Source: Streptomyces sp. Je 1-332
Lineage (GTDB): Bacteria > Actinomycetota > Actinomycetes > Streptomycetales > Streptomycetaceae
Direction of reading: 5' to 3'
NCBI RefSeq assembly: GCF_040730185.1
Contig: NZ_CP160402.1
Coordinates: 4,030,001-4,094,000 of the forward strand
Length of the DNA stretch: 64,000 nt
Position numbers and translations under genes: made by a program. The notes under the pieces were generated by a model that was not told where the DNA came from, made no database searches, and saw only the letters and a program-made list of their open reading frames with translations. Positions 8,529-17,847 of the stretch are shown piece by piece. Every line of letters begins with the position of its first letter. Within the stretch, counting starts at the first letter, position 1.

Positions 8529-8627
8529 TTGTCCACAGAATCGCCAATTGGCCTGTGGATAACTGGACTTGGTTGTGGATCAAACCTGTGGGCGAAAAGT
8601 GGTGGATGAAAAGTCGGTGGACGAAAA
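8529..8627. other. Cluster of DnaA-box-like sequences upstream of kptA
   Basis: In the gap before kptA there is TTGTCCACA (8529-8537, identical to the Streptomyces DnaA-box consensus as I recall it), TTATCCACA on the minus strand (8554-8562, the strong E. coli box) and TGATCCACA on the minus strand (8574-8582). Weaker relatives at 8587-8595 and at about 8602-8625 contain CCCACA or TCCACC. Three good boxes within 54 bases is far above chance. Confidence 0.65.
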
Positions 8628-8666
8628 TCAAGTGCGGGGAGAACGAATCGGCGCGAGGCTGAACGG

Positions 8667-9245
8667 ATGAATAGAGAAGCCCCCTCCGACGACGCGGCGG
8701 GCGAGCGACGCACCGTCAGGGTGTCGAAATACCTGTCCAAGCACCTGCGCCATCAGCCGGAGAGAATCGGCCTCACGCTCGACGAGGGCGGATGGGTGGA
8801 GATCGACGCGCTCATCGCGGCAGCGGCGGCGCACGGATTCCGCTTCACCCATGCCGAGCTGGAGCACGTGGTGGCCGTGAACGACAAACAGCGCTTCGCC
8901 GTGGACGGCGGCCGGATCCGCGCCAGTCAGGGGCACTCCGTCGACGTCGACCTCGATCTGCCTCCGGCGACCCCGCCCGCGTACCTCTTCCACGGCACGG
9001 TGATCCACAACATCGCCGCGATCCGCGCCGAAGGCCTGCGGCCCATGAACCGCCATGCCGTGCACCTCTCGCCCGACCGCGAGACCGCCACCCGTGTCGG
9101 CGCCCGCCGCGGGCGGCCCGTCGTTCTCTCCGTCGACACGGGCGCGATGCACCACGACGGGCATGTCTTCCAGGTCAGCGCCAACGGCGTCTGGCTCACC
9201 GCCGCCGTACCCGCCGCATACCTCCGCTTCCCCGCCGGGCACTGA
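8667..9245 (+). CDS. kptA: RNA 2'-phosphotransferase (Tpt1/KptA family)
   Basis: A 192-residue enzyme that transfers a 2'-phosphate from RNA to NAD, giving ADP-ribose 1'',2''-cyclic phosphate. Family hallmarks are intact: SKYLSKHLRH near residues 20-29, GGWVEIDAL, the HGT motif in YLFHGTVIHNIAAI, HLSPD near 129-133, and the C-terminal GHVFQVSANGVWLT segment. In fungi it finishes tRNA splicing; bacteria have no such introns, so its target in bacteria is unsettled. The ATG at 8667 was chosen because the upstream region holds the DnaA-box cluster and no coding signal. It appears to be monocistronic. Confidence 0.93.
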   Translation: MNREAPSDDAAGERRTVRVSKYLSKHLRHQPERIGLTLDEGGWVEIDALIAAAAAHGFRFTHAELEHVVAVNDKQRFAVDGGRIRASQGHSVDVDLDLPPATPPAYLFHGTVIHNIAAIRAEGLRPMNRHAVHLSPDRETATRVGARRGRPVVLSVDTGAMHHDGHVFQVSANGVWLTAAVPAAYLRFPAGH

Positions 9246-9298
9246 CCCGTCCGGGGCGAGCTGAAGGGGCGCGGCTTCTCCGGCATACGCTCTGACAC

Positions 9299-10222
9299 AT
9301 GAGTCTGCGTCTGAGCACCGTGATCCTGCCCGTCCGCCGTTGGCACGAAGGCGGAAAGGAGCGCTGGCAGCGGGCCGAGGAGCTGGGCTTCCACACCGCG
9401 TACACCTACGACCACCTCTCCTGGCGGACCTTCCGGGACGGGCCCTGGTTCGGCGCGGTGCCGACCCTGACCGCCGCCGCGGCCGTCACCGACCGGCTGC
9501 GCCTGGGCACCCTGGTCACCTCGCCGAACTTCCGGCACCCGGTGACCCTCGCCAAGGACCTGATCACGCTGGACGACGTGTCCGACGGCCGGATCACCCT
9601 CGGCATCGGCGCGGGCGGCAACGGCTTCGACGCCACCGCGCTGCTCAAGGCGGGCGAAGAGCCCTGGACTCCGCGCGCACGGGCCGACCACTTCGGCGAG
9701 TTCCTGCCGCTGCTCGACCGTCTCCTGACCGAGGACGTCGTCTCGTACGAGGGGGAGTACTACTCGGCATCCGAGGTGCGCAACATTCCGGGCTGCGTCC
9801 AGCGCCCCCGGCTGCCCTTCGCGGTCGCCGCCACCGGACCGCGCGGCCTGAAGCTCGCCGCGCGTCACGGGCAGGCTTGGGTGACCACGGGCGACCCGAA
9901 ACTCTTCGAGAACGGCATCCCGGAGCAGTCACTTCAAGCCATCCGCGGACAGGCCGAGAAGCTGGCCGCGGCGTGTGACGCGATCGGCCGGGACGTCGAC
10001 GAGCTCGACAAGATCCTGCTCACCGGGTTCACTCCGGACCGCCCCCTGGACTCCTTCGACGCCTTCGTCGACTTCGCGGGCAACCACGCTGAGCTGGGCT
10101 TCAACGAGATCGTGCTGCACTGGCCGCTGCCCGGCACGGATTTCGCGGCCGACGAGAAGGTCTTCGAGCGCATCGCCACCGAAGCCCTGGCCCAGCTGGG
10201 AGGCAGCACGGCGGAGGCATAA
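9299..10222 (+). CDS. LLM class flavin-dependent oxidoreductase
   Basis: A 307-residue bacterial luciferase-like TIM-barrel protein. Typical segments are [14 protein letters not shown] near residues 32-45, [42 protein letters not shown] around 71-112, and [25 protein letters not shown] later. These form the flavin (FMN or F420) site. Streptomyces genomes hold many such paralogues with different substrates, so no reaction is assigned. The ATG at 9299 lies 53 bases behind kptA. The following HAD gene starts 61 bases downstream and may be cotranscribed. Confidence 0.92.
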   Translation: MSLRLSTVILPVRRWHEGGKERWQRAEELGFHTAYTYDHLSWRTFRDGPWFGAVPTLTAAAAVTDRLRLGTLVTSPNFRHPVTLAKDLITLDDVSDGRITLGIGAGGNGFDATALLKAGEEPWTPRARADHFGEFLPLLDRLLTEDVVSYEGEYYSASEVRNIPGCVQRPRLPFAVAATGPRGLKLAARHGQAWVTTGDPKLFENGIPEQSLQAIRGQAEKLAAACDAIGRDVDELDKILLTGFTPDRPLDSFDAFVDFAGNHAELGFNEIVLHWPLPGTDFAADEKVFERIATEALAQLGGSTAEA

Positions 10223-10283
10223 AGGCACTCAGATGTGCGCCCCAGCGCACGCCCGTGCGCTCATGTGCGGGACAATCGATGGC

Positions 10284-11171
10284 GTGACCTCAGCTACCCC
10301 ACGGCCCAAGACCCCGGCCGCCTCCGCCCCCCACCGGCCCAAGGCCCGGCTGATCGCCACGGACCTGGACGGCACCCTTCTGCGTGACGACAAGTCCGTA
10401 TCCGACCGCACCGTCGCCGCCCTCGCCGCCGCCGAGCGGGCCGGGATCGAGGTCTTCTTCGTGACCGGCCGCCCGGCCCGCTGGATGGACGTCGTCAGCG
10501 CCCACGTGCACGGCCACGGCCTCGCCATCTGCGGCAACGGCGCCGCCGTTGTCGACCTGCACGACGGATCCGGCGGCCATCGCTTCGTGAAGGTGCGGGA
10601 GCTGCGCAGCCAGGACGCCCTCGACGTCGTCCGGCTGCTGCGCGCGGCGGCCCCCGGCACGTCCTTCGCGGTCGAGCGGACCGGCGGACTGCACCACGAA
10701 CCGACGTACCCGCCCCTGCACCTTGAGCCCGGCGAGAGCGTCGCCCCCGCGGAGAAGCTCCTCGCCGAGGACTCCGAGAACGCGACCCAGCCCATCCTGA
10801 AGGTCCTCGCCTTCCACCCCGAGATCGCCCCCGACGACTTCCTCGTCGTGGCCCGCGAGGCCGTGCGGGGCCAGGTCGAGATCACCCGCTCGAGCCCGAG
10901 CGCCCTGCTCGAGATCAGCGGTCCGGGAGTCTCCAAGGCCAGCACCCTGGAGCTGTGCTGCGCCGAGCGCGGCATCACTCCGGCGGAGGTGGTCGCCTTC
11001 GGGGACATGCCGAACGACATCGAGATGCTCGCCTGGGCGGGCACGTCGTACGCGATGGGCAACGCGCACCCGGACGTGCTCGCCGCCGCCTCGGGGCACA
11101 CGGTCGCCAACAACGAGGACGGCGTCGCGGTCGTCATCGAACGCATCCTGCGCGAGCAACAGGATCAGTAG
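10284..11171 (+). CDS. Cof-type HAD family phosphatase
   Basis: A 295-residue haloacid dehalogenase superfamily hydrolase of the Cof/YbiV type. Motif I is DLDGTLLRDD at about residues 22-31 with the two catalytic aspartates. Motif II is the threonine in FVTGRP, and motif IV is GDMPNDIEML. A C2-type cap lies between them. Such enzymes dephosphorylate sugar or nucleotide phosphates; the substrate is not predictable. The GTG at 10284 gives the start MTSATPRPK. In-frame ATG codons at 10232 and 10263 would add a Cys/Ala-rich leader without family similarity. The gene ends in CAGTAG, which is the first copy of a 35-bp repeat. Confidence 0.9.
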   Translation: MTSATPRPKTPAASAPHRPKARLIATDLDGTLLRDDKSVSDRTVAALAAAERAGIEVFFVTGRPARWMDVVSAHVHGHGLAICGNGAAVVDLHDGSGGHRFVKVRELRSQDALDVVRLLRAAAPGTSFAVERTGGLHHEPTYPPLHLEPGESVAPAEKLLAEDSENATQPILKVLAFHPEIAPDDFLVVAREAVRGQVEITRSSPSALLEISGPGVSKASTLELCCAERGITPAEVVAFGDMPNDIEMLAWAGTSYAMGNAHPDVLAAASGHTVANNEDGVAVVIERILREQQDQ

Positions 11172-11267
11172 CGGCTCCCACTGAGCGTCAGAGACGCGAC
11201 CAGTAGCCACACCCACTGAGCGTCAGAGCCGCGACCAGTAGCCGCACCCACTGAGCGTCAGAGCCTC
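11166..11267. repeat. 35-bp tandem repeat spanning two convergent stop codons
   Basis: Three units begin with CAGTAGC at 11166, 11201 and 11236 (period exactly 35, third unit partial). The first unit contains the TAG stop of the HAD gene. The last contains the TGA stop (minus strand) of the M23 gene at 11258-11260. Each unit carries CCCACTGAGCGTCAGAG. The whole gap between the two genes has therefore been multiplied. Confidence 0.9.
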
Positions 11268-12322
11268 ACTCCCCGCTCGTCCAGCCACTCGACGGGGTCC
11301 ACGCCCGACCCCAGCTGCGGCGTGAGCCGCACCTCGAAGTGGAGGTGCGGCCCCGTCGAGTTGCCGGTGGTGCCCGCCTGCCCGACCCACTGGCCGGGGT
11401 CCACCCGTTCCCCCTGGTCGACGGTGACGGCGGCCAGGTGCGCGTACTGCGTGTAGTAACCGTCCTCGTGTTCCACCAGGACCGCGATGCCGAAGGCGCC
11501 GCCGCACGACACGGACACCACCCGGCCCGCGCCGACCGACCGCACCGGGGCCCCGATGCCGACCGCGAAGTCCTGCCCGGTGTGCCGGTGCGACCAGCGG
11601 CCACCGGCGCTGTCGAAGCCCGCCGACAGCTCGTACGTCTCGACGGGCGCCGTCCACGCGCGCGTGGAGACCGTTTCCGGCTGATCCAGGCGTACGGCGC
11701 CTCTGCACTGACCGGCGGCGACCGCCCGGTCGGCCTCGCCCTGCAAGGTCCACTGCGCGGCTTCCAGCTTGCTCTCGATCCCCCGCTTCAGCTCCGCGAG
11801 ATGCTCGCTGCGGCGGTCGAGGGTGCGTTCGGCGCGGTCCGCGGTGCGCTTGGCGTCCGCGAGCCTGGCGGCGGCCCGCCGGGTCTTGTCGACGGTGTGG
11901 GTGGCCGCGAGATCCGCCTGCCGCAGCAGCCGCCGGCCACGCATCAGCTCTTCGGGGCTCTCGGCGAGCAGGAGTTGGGCGGCCTGGGAAAGGGCGCCGC
12001 CGCTGCGGTACTGGGCGTTGGCCAGCCGGCCGAGGTCCGCGTGCAGCGCGTCGGCCGCGCGCCGCTTCTTCTTCAGGAGACGGTTGAGTTTGCGGACCTT
12101 CGCGCGCTGCGCCTCGGCGGCGTACCGCCCCACTTCGTAGCGCGCGGTAGCCAGGGAGGCCTCCTCGTAGAGGCGTGCCACTTCGGCGCTCGCGCCCGGC
12201 CCGTCGCCCGCTCCCTCGCCCGGCTCCTCGGAGGCGCCCGCGGGTGTGGGGCACAGGAGTGCGCACAGCAGCAGTGTCACGGCGACGAGCGGATGACGGG
12301 CACCGCGGTGGCTCAAGCGCAT
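11258..12322 (-). CDS. M23 family peptidoglycan endopeptidase
   Basis: A 354-residue secreted or envelope enzyme. Residues about 1-30 are a signal peptide (hydrophobic LVAVTLLLCALLCPTPAGA). Residues about 40-200 are charged and helical, likely coiled coil, as in NlpD/EnvC-like proteins. The C-terminal 120 residues are a lysostaphin-like domain with the zinc ligands His and Asp in HTGQDF and the HxH motif in PHLHFEVR, so it should cleave peptidoglycan peptides. The ATG at 12322 gives the signal peptide directly. It is convergent with the HAD gene, and its stop lies within a 35-bp repeat array. Confidence 0.93.
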   Translation of the reverse strand: MRLSHRGARHPLVAVTLLLCALLCPTPAGASEEPGEGAGDGPGASAEVARLYEEASLATARYEVGRYAAEAQRAKVRKLNRLLKKKRRAADALHADLGRLANAQYRSGGALSQAAQLLLAESPEELMRGRRLLRQADLAATHTVDKTRRAAARLADAKRTADRAERTLDRRSEHLAELKRGIESKLEAAQWTLQGEADRAVAAGQCRGAVRLDQPETVSTRAWTAPVETYELSAGFDSAGGRWSHRHTGQDFAVGIGAPVRSVGAGRVVSVSCGGAFGIAVLVEHEDGYYTQYAHLAAVTVDQGERVDPGQWVGQAGTTGNSTGPHLHFEVRLTPQLGSGVDPVEWLDERGVRL

Positions 12323-12436
12323 GTCGGGGATCGTTGCCGCGCGGCCGTCACCGGGTCCTGCCCGACTGGTGCACCCGGGGCACCCGATGCCCCGAACAGC
12401 CCCCTTCCGTACGGCCGAACAGGGGCCCCGCCCCTC

Positions 12437-14173
12437 CTAGTACGGCGCCTGCCACACCACCGTCGTACCGCCGCCGTCCTCCCCGGTGCCGGGCCCGTAC
12501 CAACTGTCCCCGCCGAGCGACTCCGCACGCCTCTTGAGGTTCTTCAGGCCGCTGCGCCGGCCGCCCTCCGCGATGCCGACACCGTCGTCCGAGACCGTCA
12601 GGCGTACGCCCCGCTGCCCGTCGGGCAGGGTCACCGTCGCGTCGACGACGACATCGATCCGGTCGGCGTGCGCGTGCCGGAACGCGTTGGACAGCGCCTC
12701 GCGCAGCGCGGCGATGAGGTTCTTGCCGGATAGCTCGCCGACCACGGTGTCTACGGGGCCCACGAAGTGGTGCGTGGGCTTGAAGCCGAGCGGCACCGCG
12801 GCCATGTTGATCTCGCGAAGTACGCGCGTACGCAAGCCCGAAGGAGCCTCTGCCGGGCCCTGCTGCAAGGCGAAGATCGCGGTCCGGATCTCCTGGATGG
12901 TCACGTCCAGTTCGTCGACGGCCTTGCCCACGCCGGTCTGCACCTCGGGCACGACGGACCGGCGCTGGGCGCTCTCCAGCATCATCCCGGTGGCGAACAG
13001 GCGCTGGATCACGAGGTCGTGCAGGTCCCGTGCGATCCGGTCGCGGTCCTCGTACACGGCGAGCCGTTCACGGTCGCGCTGTGCCTCGGCCATCATCAGC
13101 GCGAGGGCGGCCTGCGAGGCGAACTGGGTGGCGAGGGTCCGCTCGGTCTCGCTGAAGTGCCGTGCGCCACGCGCGCGTGGCGTGACGAGCGTCCCCATGA
13201 CGCGGCCGTCGCTCTGCAGGGGCAGCATCATGACGGGGCCGTAGCCGCGGGCGAGGTCGGTCATCACGCGGGGGTCGGTGGCCGCGTCGTCCAGGAACAC
13301 GGAGTCCCCGGCGAGCAGATCGGAGATGATCCGGCTCTCCGGGGGGACGATCACGCCGAGCATGCCGGAGGGTTCGTCCGAGGAGACGGCGACGATCTCC
13401 ATGCCGCCCTCCTCGTCGGGCAGGAGCACGATCCCGGCTGCCGAGTCGGCCAGATGGCGGGCCTGTTCGGCGACGACGGCGAGCGCCTCCTCCGCGTCGC
13501 TTCCCGAGAGCAGCGCCGTGGTGACCGCCACGGAGCCGTCGATCCAGCGCTCGCGCTGCATGGCGGCCTCGTAGAGGCGGGCGTTGCCGATGGCGATGCC
13601 CGCCTCCGTGGCGAGGACGCGGACCATGTGGACGTCGTACTCGTTGAAGTCGGCGCCGCCCCGCTTCTCGGTCAGATAGAGGTTGCCGAAGATCTCGCCC
13701 TGGACGCGGATGGGAACGCCGAGGAAGGTCCGCATCGGCGGGTGGTGGGGCGGAAAGCCGCACGAGCGCGGATCGGCCGAGAGGTGCGCGAGGCGCAGGG
13801 TCTCCGGCTGGTGGATGAGGGCGCCGAGCAGCCCCTTGTGGCCGTCGGGCAATCGCCCGATCCGCTCGGCGGTCTCCTCGTCGATGCCGGTGTAGACGAA
13901 GTCGGAGAGGCCCTTGCCGTCCTCGGATACGACGCCGATCGCCGCGTAGTGGGCGTCCGCGAGCTCGGCCGCCGTCTCGCAGATGCGGTCGAGCGTGGTG
14001 TGCAGTTCGAGACCCGCGCCGACCGAGCGCATCGCCTCCAGGAGCTGCGGCACGCGCGCGGTCAGCTCGGGGGAGAGCCCGTGCAGGCCACGGGTCGCCT
14101 GCTTCGCCGCCTCTGCCGAGTCCGATGTGCCGTCGGGCTGGGGAGAGGCGGCGGAGGCCGAGGGGGCTGACAT
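12437..14173 (-). CDS. GAF-domain sensor histidine kinase (DevS/DosS-like architecture)
   Basis: A 578-residue cytoplasmic sensor with no membrane segment. Two GAF domains can be placed at about residues 60-205 and 225-370. They are followed by a HisKA_3-type dimerisation helix with the phospho-acceptor in RDRIARDLHDLVIQRLF, then an HATPase domain with NAFRHAHA (N box) and SDDGVGIAEGG (G1 box). The order matches DevS/DosS redox or oxygen sensors, but haem binding cannot be judged here. No response regulator gene is adjacent, so it is an orphan. It lies directly downstream of cydDC in the same orientation (76-base gap), which hints at a link to respiration. Confidence 0.92.
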   Translation of the reverse strand: MSAPSASAASPQPDGTSDSAEAAKQATRGLHGLSPELTARVPQLLEAMRSVGAGLELHTTLDRICETAAELADAHYAAIGVVSEDGKGLSDFVYTGIDEETAERIGRLPDGHKGLLGALIHQPETLRLAHLSADPRSCGFPPHHPPMRTFLGVPIRVQGEIFGNLYLTEKRGGADFNEYDVHMVRVLATEAGIAIGNARLYEAAMQRERWIDGSVAVTTALLSGSDAEEALAVVAEQARHLADSAAGIVLLPDEEGGMEIVAVSSDEPSGMLGVIVPPESRIISDLLAGDSVFLDDAATDPRVMTDLARGYGPVMMLPLQSDGRVMGTLVTPRARGARHFSETERTLATQFASQAALALMMAEAQRDRERLAVYEDRDRIARDLHDLVIQRLFATGMMLESAQRRSVVPEVQTGVGKAVDELDVTIQEIRTAIFALQQGPAEAPSGLRTRVLREINMAAVPLGFKPTHHFVGPVDTVVGELSGKNLIAALREALSNAFRHAHADRIDVVVDATVTLPDGQRGVRLTVSDDGVGIAEGGRRSGLKNLKRRAESLGGDSWYGPGTGEDGGGTTVVWQAPY

Positions 14174-14249
14174 GCCTTTGAGAGTAGTTAGTCCTATTTG
14201 GCGAGGAAAGTCGGGGGCCTGTGGCGCCTGGCCCAGGGCCCCCGCGCTC

Positions 14250-17200
14250 CTACCCGGCGGCCGTCACCAGGAGGTCCGCCGCCCGCTCCCGTTCCCGCAT
14301 GTTCCGCAGCGGCCCCTCCACCAGGACAAGCTCCGCGTACGTGCCGCGCTGCACCACCCGGCCCGCGTCCAGGACGATCACCTCGTCCACCGCGTCGAGC
14401 CCGGCGAGCCGGTGCGTGATGAGTAGCGTCGTACGGCCTTCGGTGGCGGCGAGGAGGTCGCCGGTGAGGGCGTCGGCGGTCGGCAGGTCGAGATGTTCGG
14501 CCGGCTCGTCCAGGACGAGGACGGGGAAGTCGGCGAGCAGCGCGCGGGCCAGGGCGATGCGCTGCCGCTGCCCTCCGGAGAGCCGGGCCCCGTGCTCACC
14601 GACCAGGGTGTCGAGCCCTTGGGGGAGCGAATCGGTCCACTCCCGCAGCCGGGCCCGCGCGAGGGCGTCACGCAGTTCGTCGTCACTGGCACCCTTGCGC
14701 GCGATGAGCAGGTTCTCGCGTACGGAGCTGTCGAAGATGTGCGCGTCCTGGGCGCAGAGCCCGACGAGTTCGCGCACGGTGTCGCCGTCCAGCGTGGCCG
14801 CGTCCGTGCCGCCCAGGCTGTACGTGCCTTCGCTCGCCCCCAGGAAGCGCAGCAGCACCTGGGCGAGCGTCGTCTTGCCGGAGCCCGAGGCCCCGACCAC
14901 CGCGACACGCCGTCCGCGCTCCAGGGTCAGGTCGACGCCCGCGAGCGCGTCCCGGCCCTGCCCCTCGTACCGGGCGTGCAGCCCCTCGACCCGGAGCGGG
15001 AAGGGCGTCTGCGGGCGCTGTGCGGGCACGGCGGGCTCGGGTACGGGTTCGGGGGCGTCGAGGACCTCGTAGACCCGCTCGGCGCTCTTCCTGACGCGCT
15101 GGCGGTACTGCACGGCGAGCGGCAGGCCGAGGACCGCCTCGAAGGCGGCGAGCGGGGTGAGGACGACGACGGCGAGTGCCACGCCGCTGAGCCGGCCGTC
15201 GTGCAGCGCCTGTACGCCGACGAGAGCGGCGGCGGCCACGGTGAGGCCGGAGGCGAGCGCGCCCAGGCCGTCGCCGAGCGCGGTGGCCGTGGCGGTCCTG
15301 GACGCGATGCGGGTCAGCTCGGCATCGGCTTCCTTCGCCCTGGCCGTACGCCGGGTCAGCGCGCCCGCGACCGTCAACTCCGCGGTGCCGGTGAGCAGAT
15401 CGGCCACGCGGGTGGCCAGCACCCCGCGGGCGGGGGCGAGCTTGCGCTCCGCCCGGCGGGCGACGGCTCCGGAGAGCAGCGGTACGCCCACGCCTGCGAC
15501 GAGCAGGCCGACGGCGAGGACCGCGCCCGCCTCGGGCAGCAGCCAGGCGGTGAAGCCGACGGCTCCGGCGCCCACGACAGCGGCGGCCGACGCGGGCAGG
15601 AGCCAGCGCAGCCAGTAGTCCTGCAAGGCGTCCACGTCGGCGACCAGGCGGGAGAGGAGGTCACCGCGGCGCGTCTTCCTGAGCCCGGCGGGGGCGAGGC
15701 GCTCAAGGCGGCGATAGACGGCCACGCGCGTGTCGGCCAGCATCCGCAGGACCGCGTCGTGCGAGACGAGGCGCTCCGCGTAGCGGAAGACGGCGCGGCC
15801 CATGCCGAAGGCGCGGGTCGCCGTCACGGCGATCATCAGGTACATCACCGGCGGCTGCTCGGACGCCCGGCTGATCAGCCACCCCGAGGTGGCCATCAGC
15901 CCTACGGAGCTGCCGATCGCGAGGGCGCCGAGCAGCAGGGCGAGCGCGAGCTTGCCCTTGCGTGCCTGCGCGGCACCTCGCACCCGGGCAAGGACGTCAC
16001 CCTTCGGGCGGGTCGTCTCGTGCCCGTCCACGCGGTCACCGGGCACGATCGCACCGCCGCGAGACTCATCGGCAACGGCAACGGCAACGGCTTCGGCAGC
16101 AGGCACCGCTGCCGTACCCGCGGGCTCCGGCACCTCTACGGCGCGCCCACGAAGCCGAAGTTCGTCGGCGTCCAGCCGCACGACCCGATCCGCGACCGCC
16201 AACAGAGCCGGCCGATGCACCACGAGGAGCACGGTCCGCCCCACGGCCAGCCGTCGCACCGCATCGACGACGCCCTCCTCGGTCCGGCCGTCCAGAGCCG
16301 CGGTCGGCTCGTCCAGCAGCACCACGGGGCGGTCGGCCAGGAACGCCCGCGCCAGAGCGAGCCGCTGCCGCTGCCCCGCCGAGAGCCCCGCCCCGTCCTC
16401 CCCGAGCAGCGTCTGCACACCAATCGGCAGCGCGGACACGAACTCCCAGGCCCCCGCCGCCTCCAACGCGTCCCGCACGGAAGCGTCGTCCGCGTCCGGC
16501 CGCGCGAGGCGTACGTTCTCCGCGATGGAACCGGCGTACAGGTGCGGCCGTTGCGGGACCCAGGCGATCCGCTCCCGCCACCGCTCCGGCGCGACCTCGG
16601 CCAGGTCGACGCCCCCGACGCACACCCGTCCCTCGGCAGGCTCGACGAACCCCAGGATCACGTCGAGCAGCGTCGACTTGCCCACCCCGCTGGGCCCGAC
16701 CAGAGCCAAGGTCTCGCCGGGCTCCACCGCGAACGACACCCCGGAGACCGCGTCCGACGACCGCCCCGGATACCGGACCGTCACGCCCTCCACGCTCAAC
16801 GTCCCCGAAGGCACCGCGGCCTCCCCGGCGGCCCGTACCGGAGTCTCCAGGACCTCGAAGATCTCCTCGGCGGCCGAGAGCCCCTCCGCCGCCGCGTGGT
16901 ACTGCGCGCCGACCTGGCGCAGCGGCAGATAGGCCTCGGGCGCCAGGATCAGGATCACCAGGCCCACGTACAGGTCCATGTCGCCGTGGACGAGCCGCAT
17001 GCCGATCGTCACCGCGACCAGCGCCACGGACAGCGTCGCGAGGAGTTCGAGGGCGAACGACGACAGGAAGGCGATGCGCAGCGTACGCATCGTCGCCTGC
17101 CGGTACTCGCCCGTGATCTGCCGGATCGACTCGGCCTGCGCCTTCGCGCGGCCGAACACCTTCAGCGTCGGCAGCCCCGCCACCACGTCCAGGAAGTGCC

Positions 17201-17792
17201 CCGACAGCCGGGAGAGGAGCCGCCACTGACGGTCCATCCGGTTCTGCGTCGCCATGCCGATCAGGATCATGAAGATCGGGATCAGCGGCAGCGTCACGAC
17301 GATGATCGCCGCCGACACCCAGTCCTCGGTGACGATCCTCGCGAGCACCGCCACCGGGACGACCACCGCGAGCCCCAGCTGCGGCAGATAGCGCGAGAAG
17401 TAGTCGTCCAGGGCGTCCACGCCCCGCGTGGCCAGCGACACCAACGACCCGGTCCGCTGGCTGCTGAGCCAGCCGGGACCCAACTGCCCCGCCCGGTCGA
17501 GCAGCCGCCCCCGCAGCGCCGACTTCACCGCCGCGCTCGCCCGGTGGGCCGCCAGCTCGGTCAGCCAGGCGACAAGGCCTCGCCCCGCCGCGACGACCGC
17601 GAGCAGGACGAGCGGCGTCCACAGGTCACCGAGGCCGAATCCCCGCTGGAAGGCCCCGACCACGATCTCCGCGATGAGCATCGCCTGAGCGACGACAAGC
17701 CCCGCCCCGGCGACGCCGAGGACCACCACCGCGGCCAGGAAGAGCCGGATGGCACGGGCGTACCGCAGCAGACGCGGGTCGATTGGTTTCAC
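14250..17792 (-). CDS. cydDC: Fused CydD-CydC ABC exporter for cytochrome bd assembly
   Basis: A protein of about 1180 residues with two complete ABC half-transporters in one chain: TMD1 (about 1-310), NBD1 with Walker A GPSGVGKST (about 340-560), TMD2 (about 640-910) and NBD2 with Walker A GASGSGKTT (about 940-1160). Both signature motifs (SAGQRQR and SGGQRQR) and both Walker B motifs are intact. Family members export thiols or affect haem supply, and are needed for cytochrome bd. In E. coli they are two genes. Two GTG starts lie in a parS site, at 17801 and 17792. The ribosome site GGAGGG sits one base before the first but ten before the second, so 17792 was chosen. It follows cydB by about 55 bases. 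Confidence 0.95.
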   Translation of the reverse strand: MKPIDPRLLRYARAIRLFLAAVVVLGVAGAGLVVAQAMLIAEIVVGAFQRGFGLGDLWTPLVLLAVVAAGRGLVAWLTELAAHRASAAVKSALRGRLLDRAGQLGPGWLSSQRTGSLVSLATRGVDALDDYFSRYLPQLGLAVVVPVAVLARIVTEDWVSAAIIVVTLPLIPIFMILIGMATQNRMDRQWRLLSRLSGHFLDVVAGLPTLKVFGRAKAQAESIRQITGEYRQATMRTLRIAFLSSFALELLATLSVALVAVTIGMRLVHGDMDLYVGLVILILAPEAYLPLRQVGAQYHAAAEGLSAAEEIFEVLETPVRAAGEAAVPSGTLSVEGVTVRYPGRSSDAVSGVSFAVEPGETLALVGPSGVGKSTLLDVILGFVEPAEGRVCVGGVDLAEVAPERWRERIAWVPQRPHLYAGSIAENVRLARPDADDASVRDALEAAGAWEFVSALPIGVQTLLGEDGAGLSAGQRQRLALARAFLADRPVVLLDEPTAALDGRTEEGVVDAVRRLAVGRTVLLVVHRPALLAVADRVVRLDADELRLRGRAVEVPEPAGTAAVPAAEAVAVAVADESRGGAIVPGDRVDGHETTRPKGDVLARVRGAAQARKGKLALALLLGALAIGSSVGLMATSGWLISRASEQPPVMYLMIAVTATRAFGMGRAVFRYAERLVSHDAVLRMLADTRVAVYRRLERLAPAGLRKTRRGDLLSRLVADVDALQDYWLRWLLPASAAAVVGAGAVGFTAWLLPEAGAVLAVGLLVAGVGVPLLSGAVARRAERKLAPARGVLATRVADLLTGTAELTVAGALTRRTARAKEADAELTRIASRTATATALGDGLGALASGLTVAAAALVGVQALHDGRLSGVALAVVVLTPLAAFEAVLGLPLAVQYRQRVRKSAERVYEVLDAPEPVPEPAVPAQRPQTPFPLRVEGLHARYEGQGRDALAGVDLTLERGRRVAVVGASGSGKTTLAQVLLRFLGASEGTYSLGGTDAATLDGDTVRELVGLCAQDAHIFDSSVRENLLIARKGASDDELRDALARARLREWTDSLPQGLDTLVGEHGARLSGGQRQRIALARALLADFPVLVLDEPAEHLDLPTADALTGDLLAATEGRTTLLITHRLAGLDAVDEVIVLDAGRVVQRGTYAELVLVEGPLRNMRERERAADLLVTAAG

Positions 17793-17800
17793 GTGAAACA
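17785..17800. promoter_or_regulatory. parS site (ParB binding) over the cydDC start codon
   Basis: GGTTTCACGTGAAACA: a perfect 14-base core GTTTCACGTGAAAC at 17786-17799, the Streptomyces parS consensus. It encodes the first codons of cydDC (FHVK). ParB bound here organises the origin region and could also block translation or transcription starts. Confidence 0.93.
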
Positions 17801-17847
17801 CACCCTCCGAAGAGATCAGCGACCGAAGAGATCAGCGGGCGCAAAAC

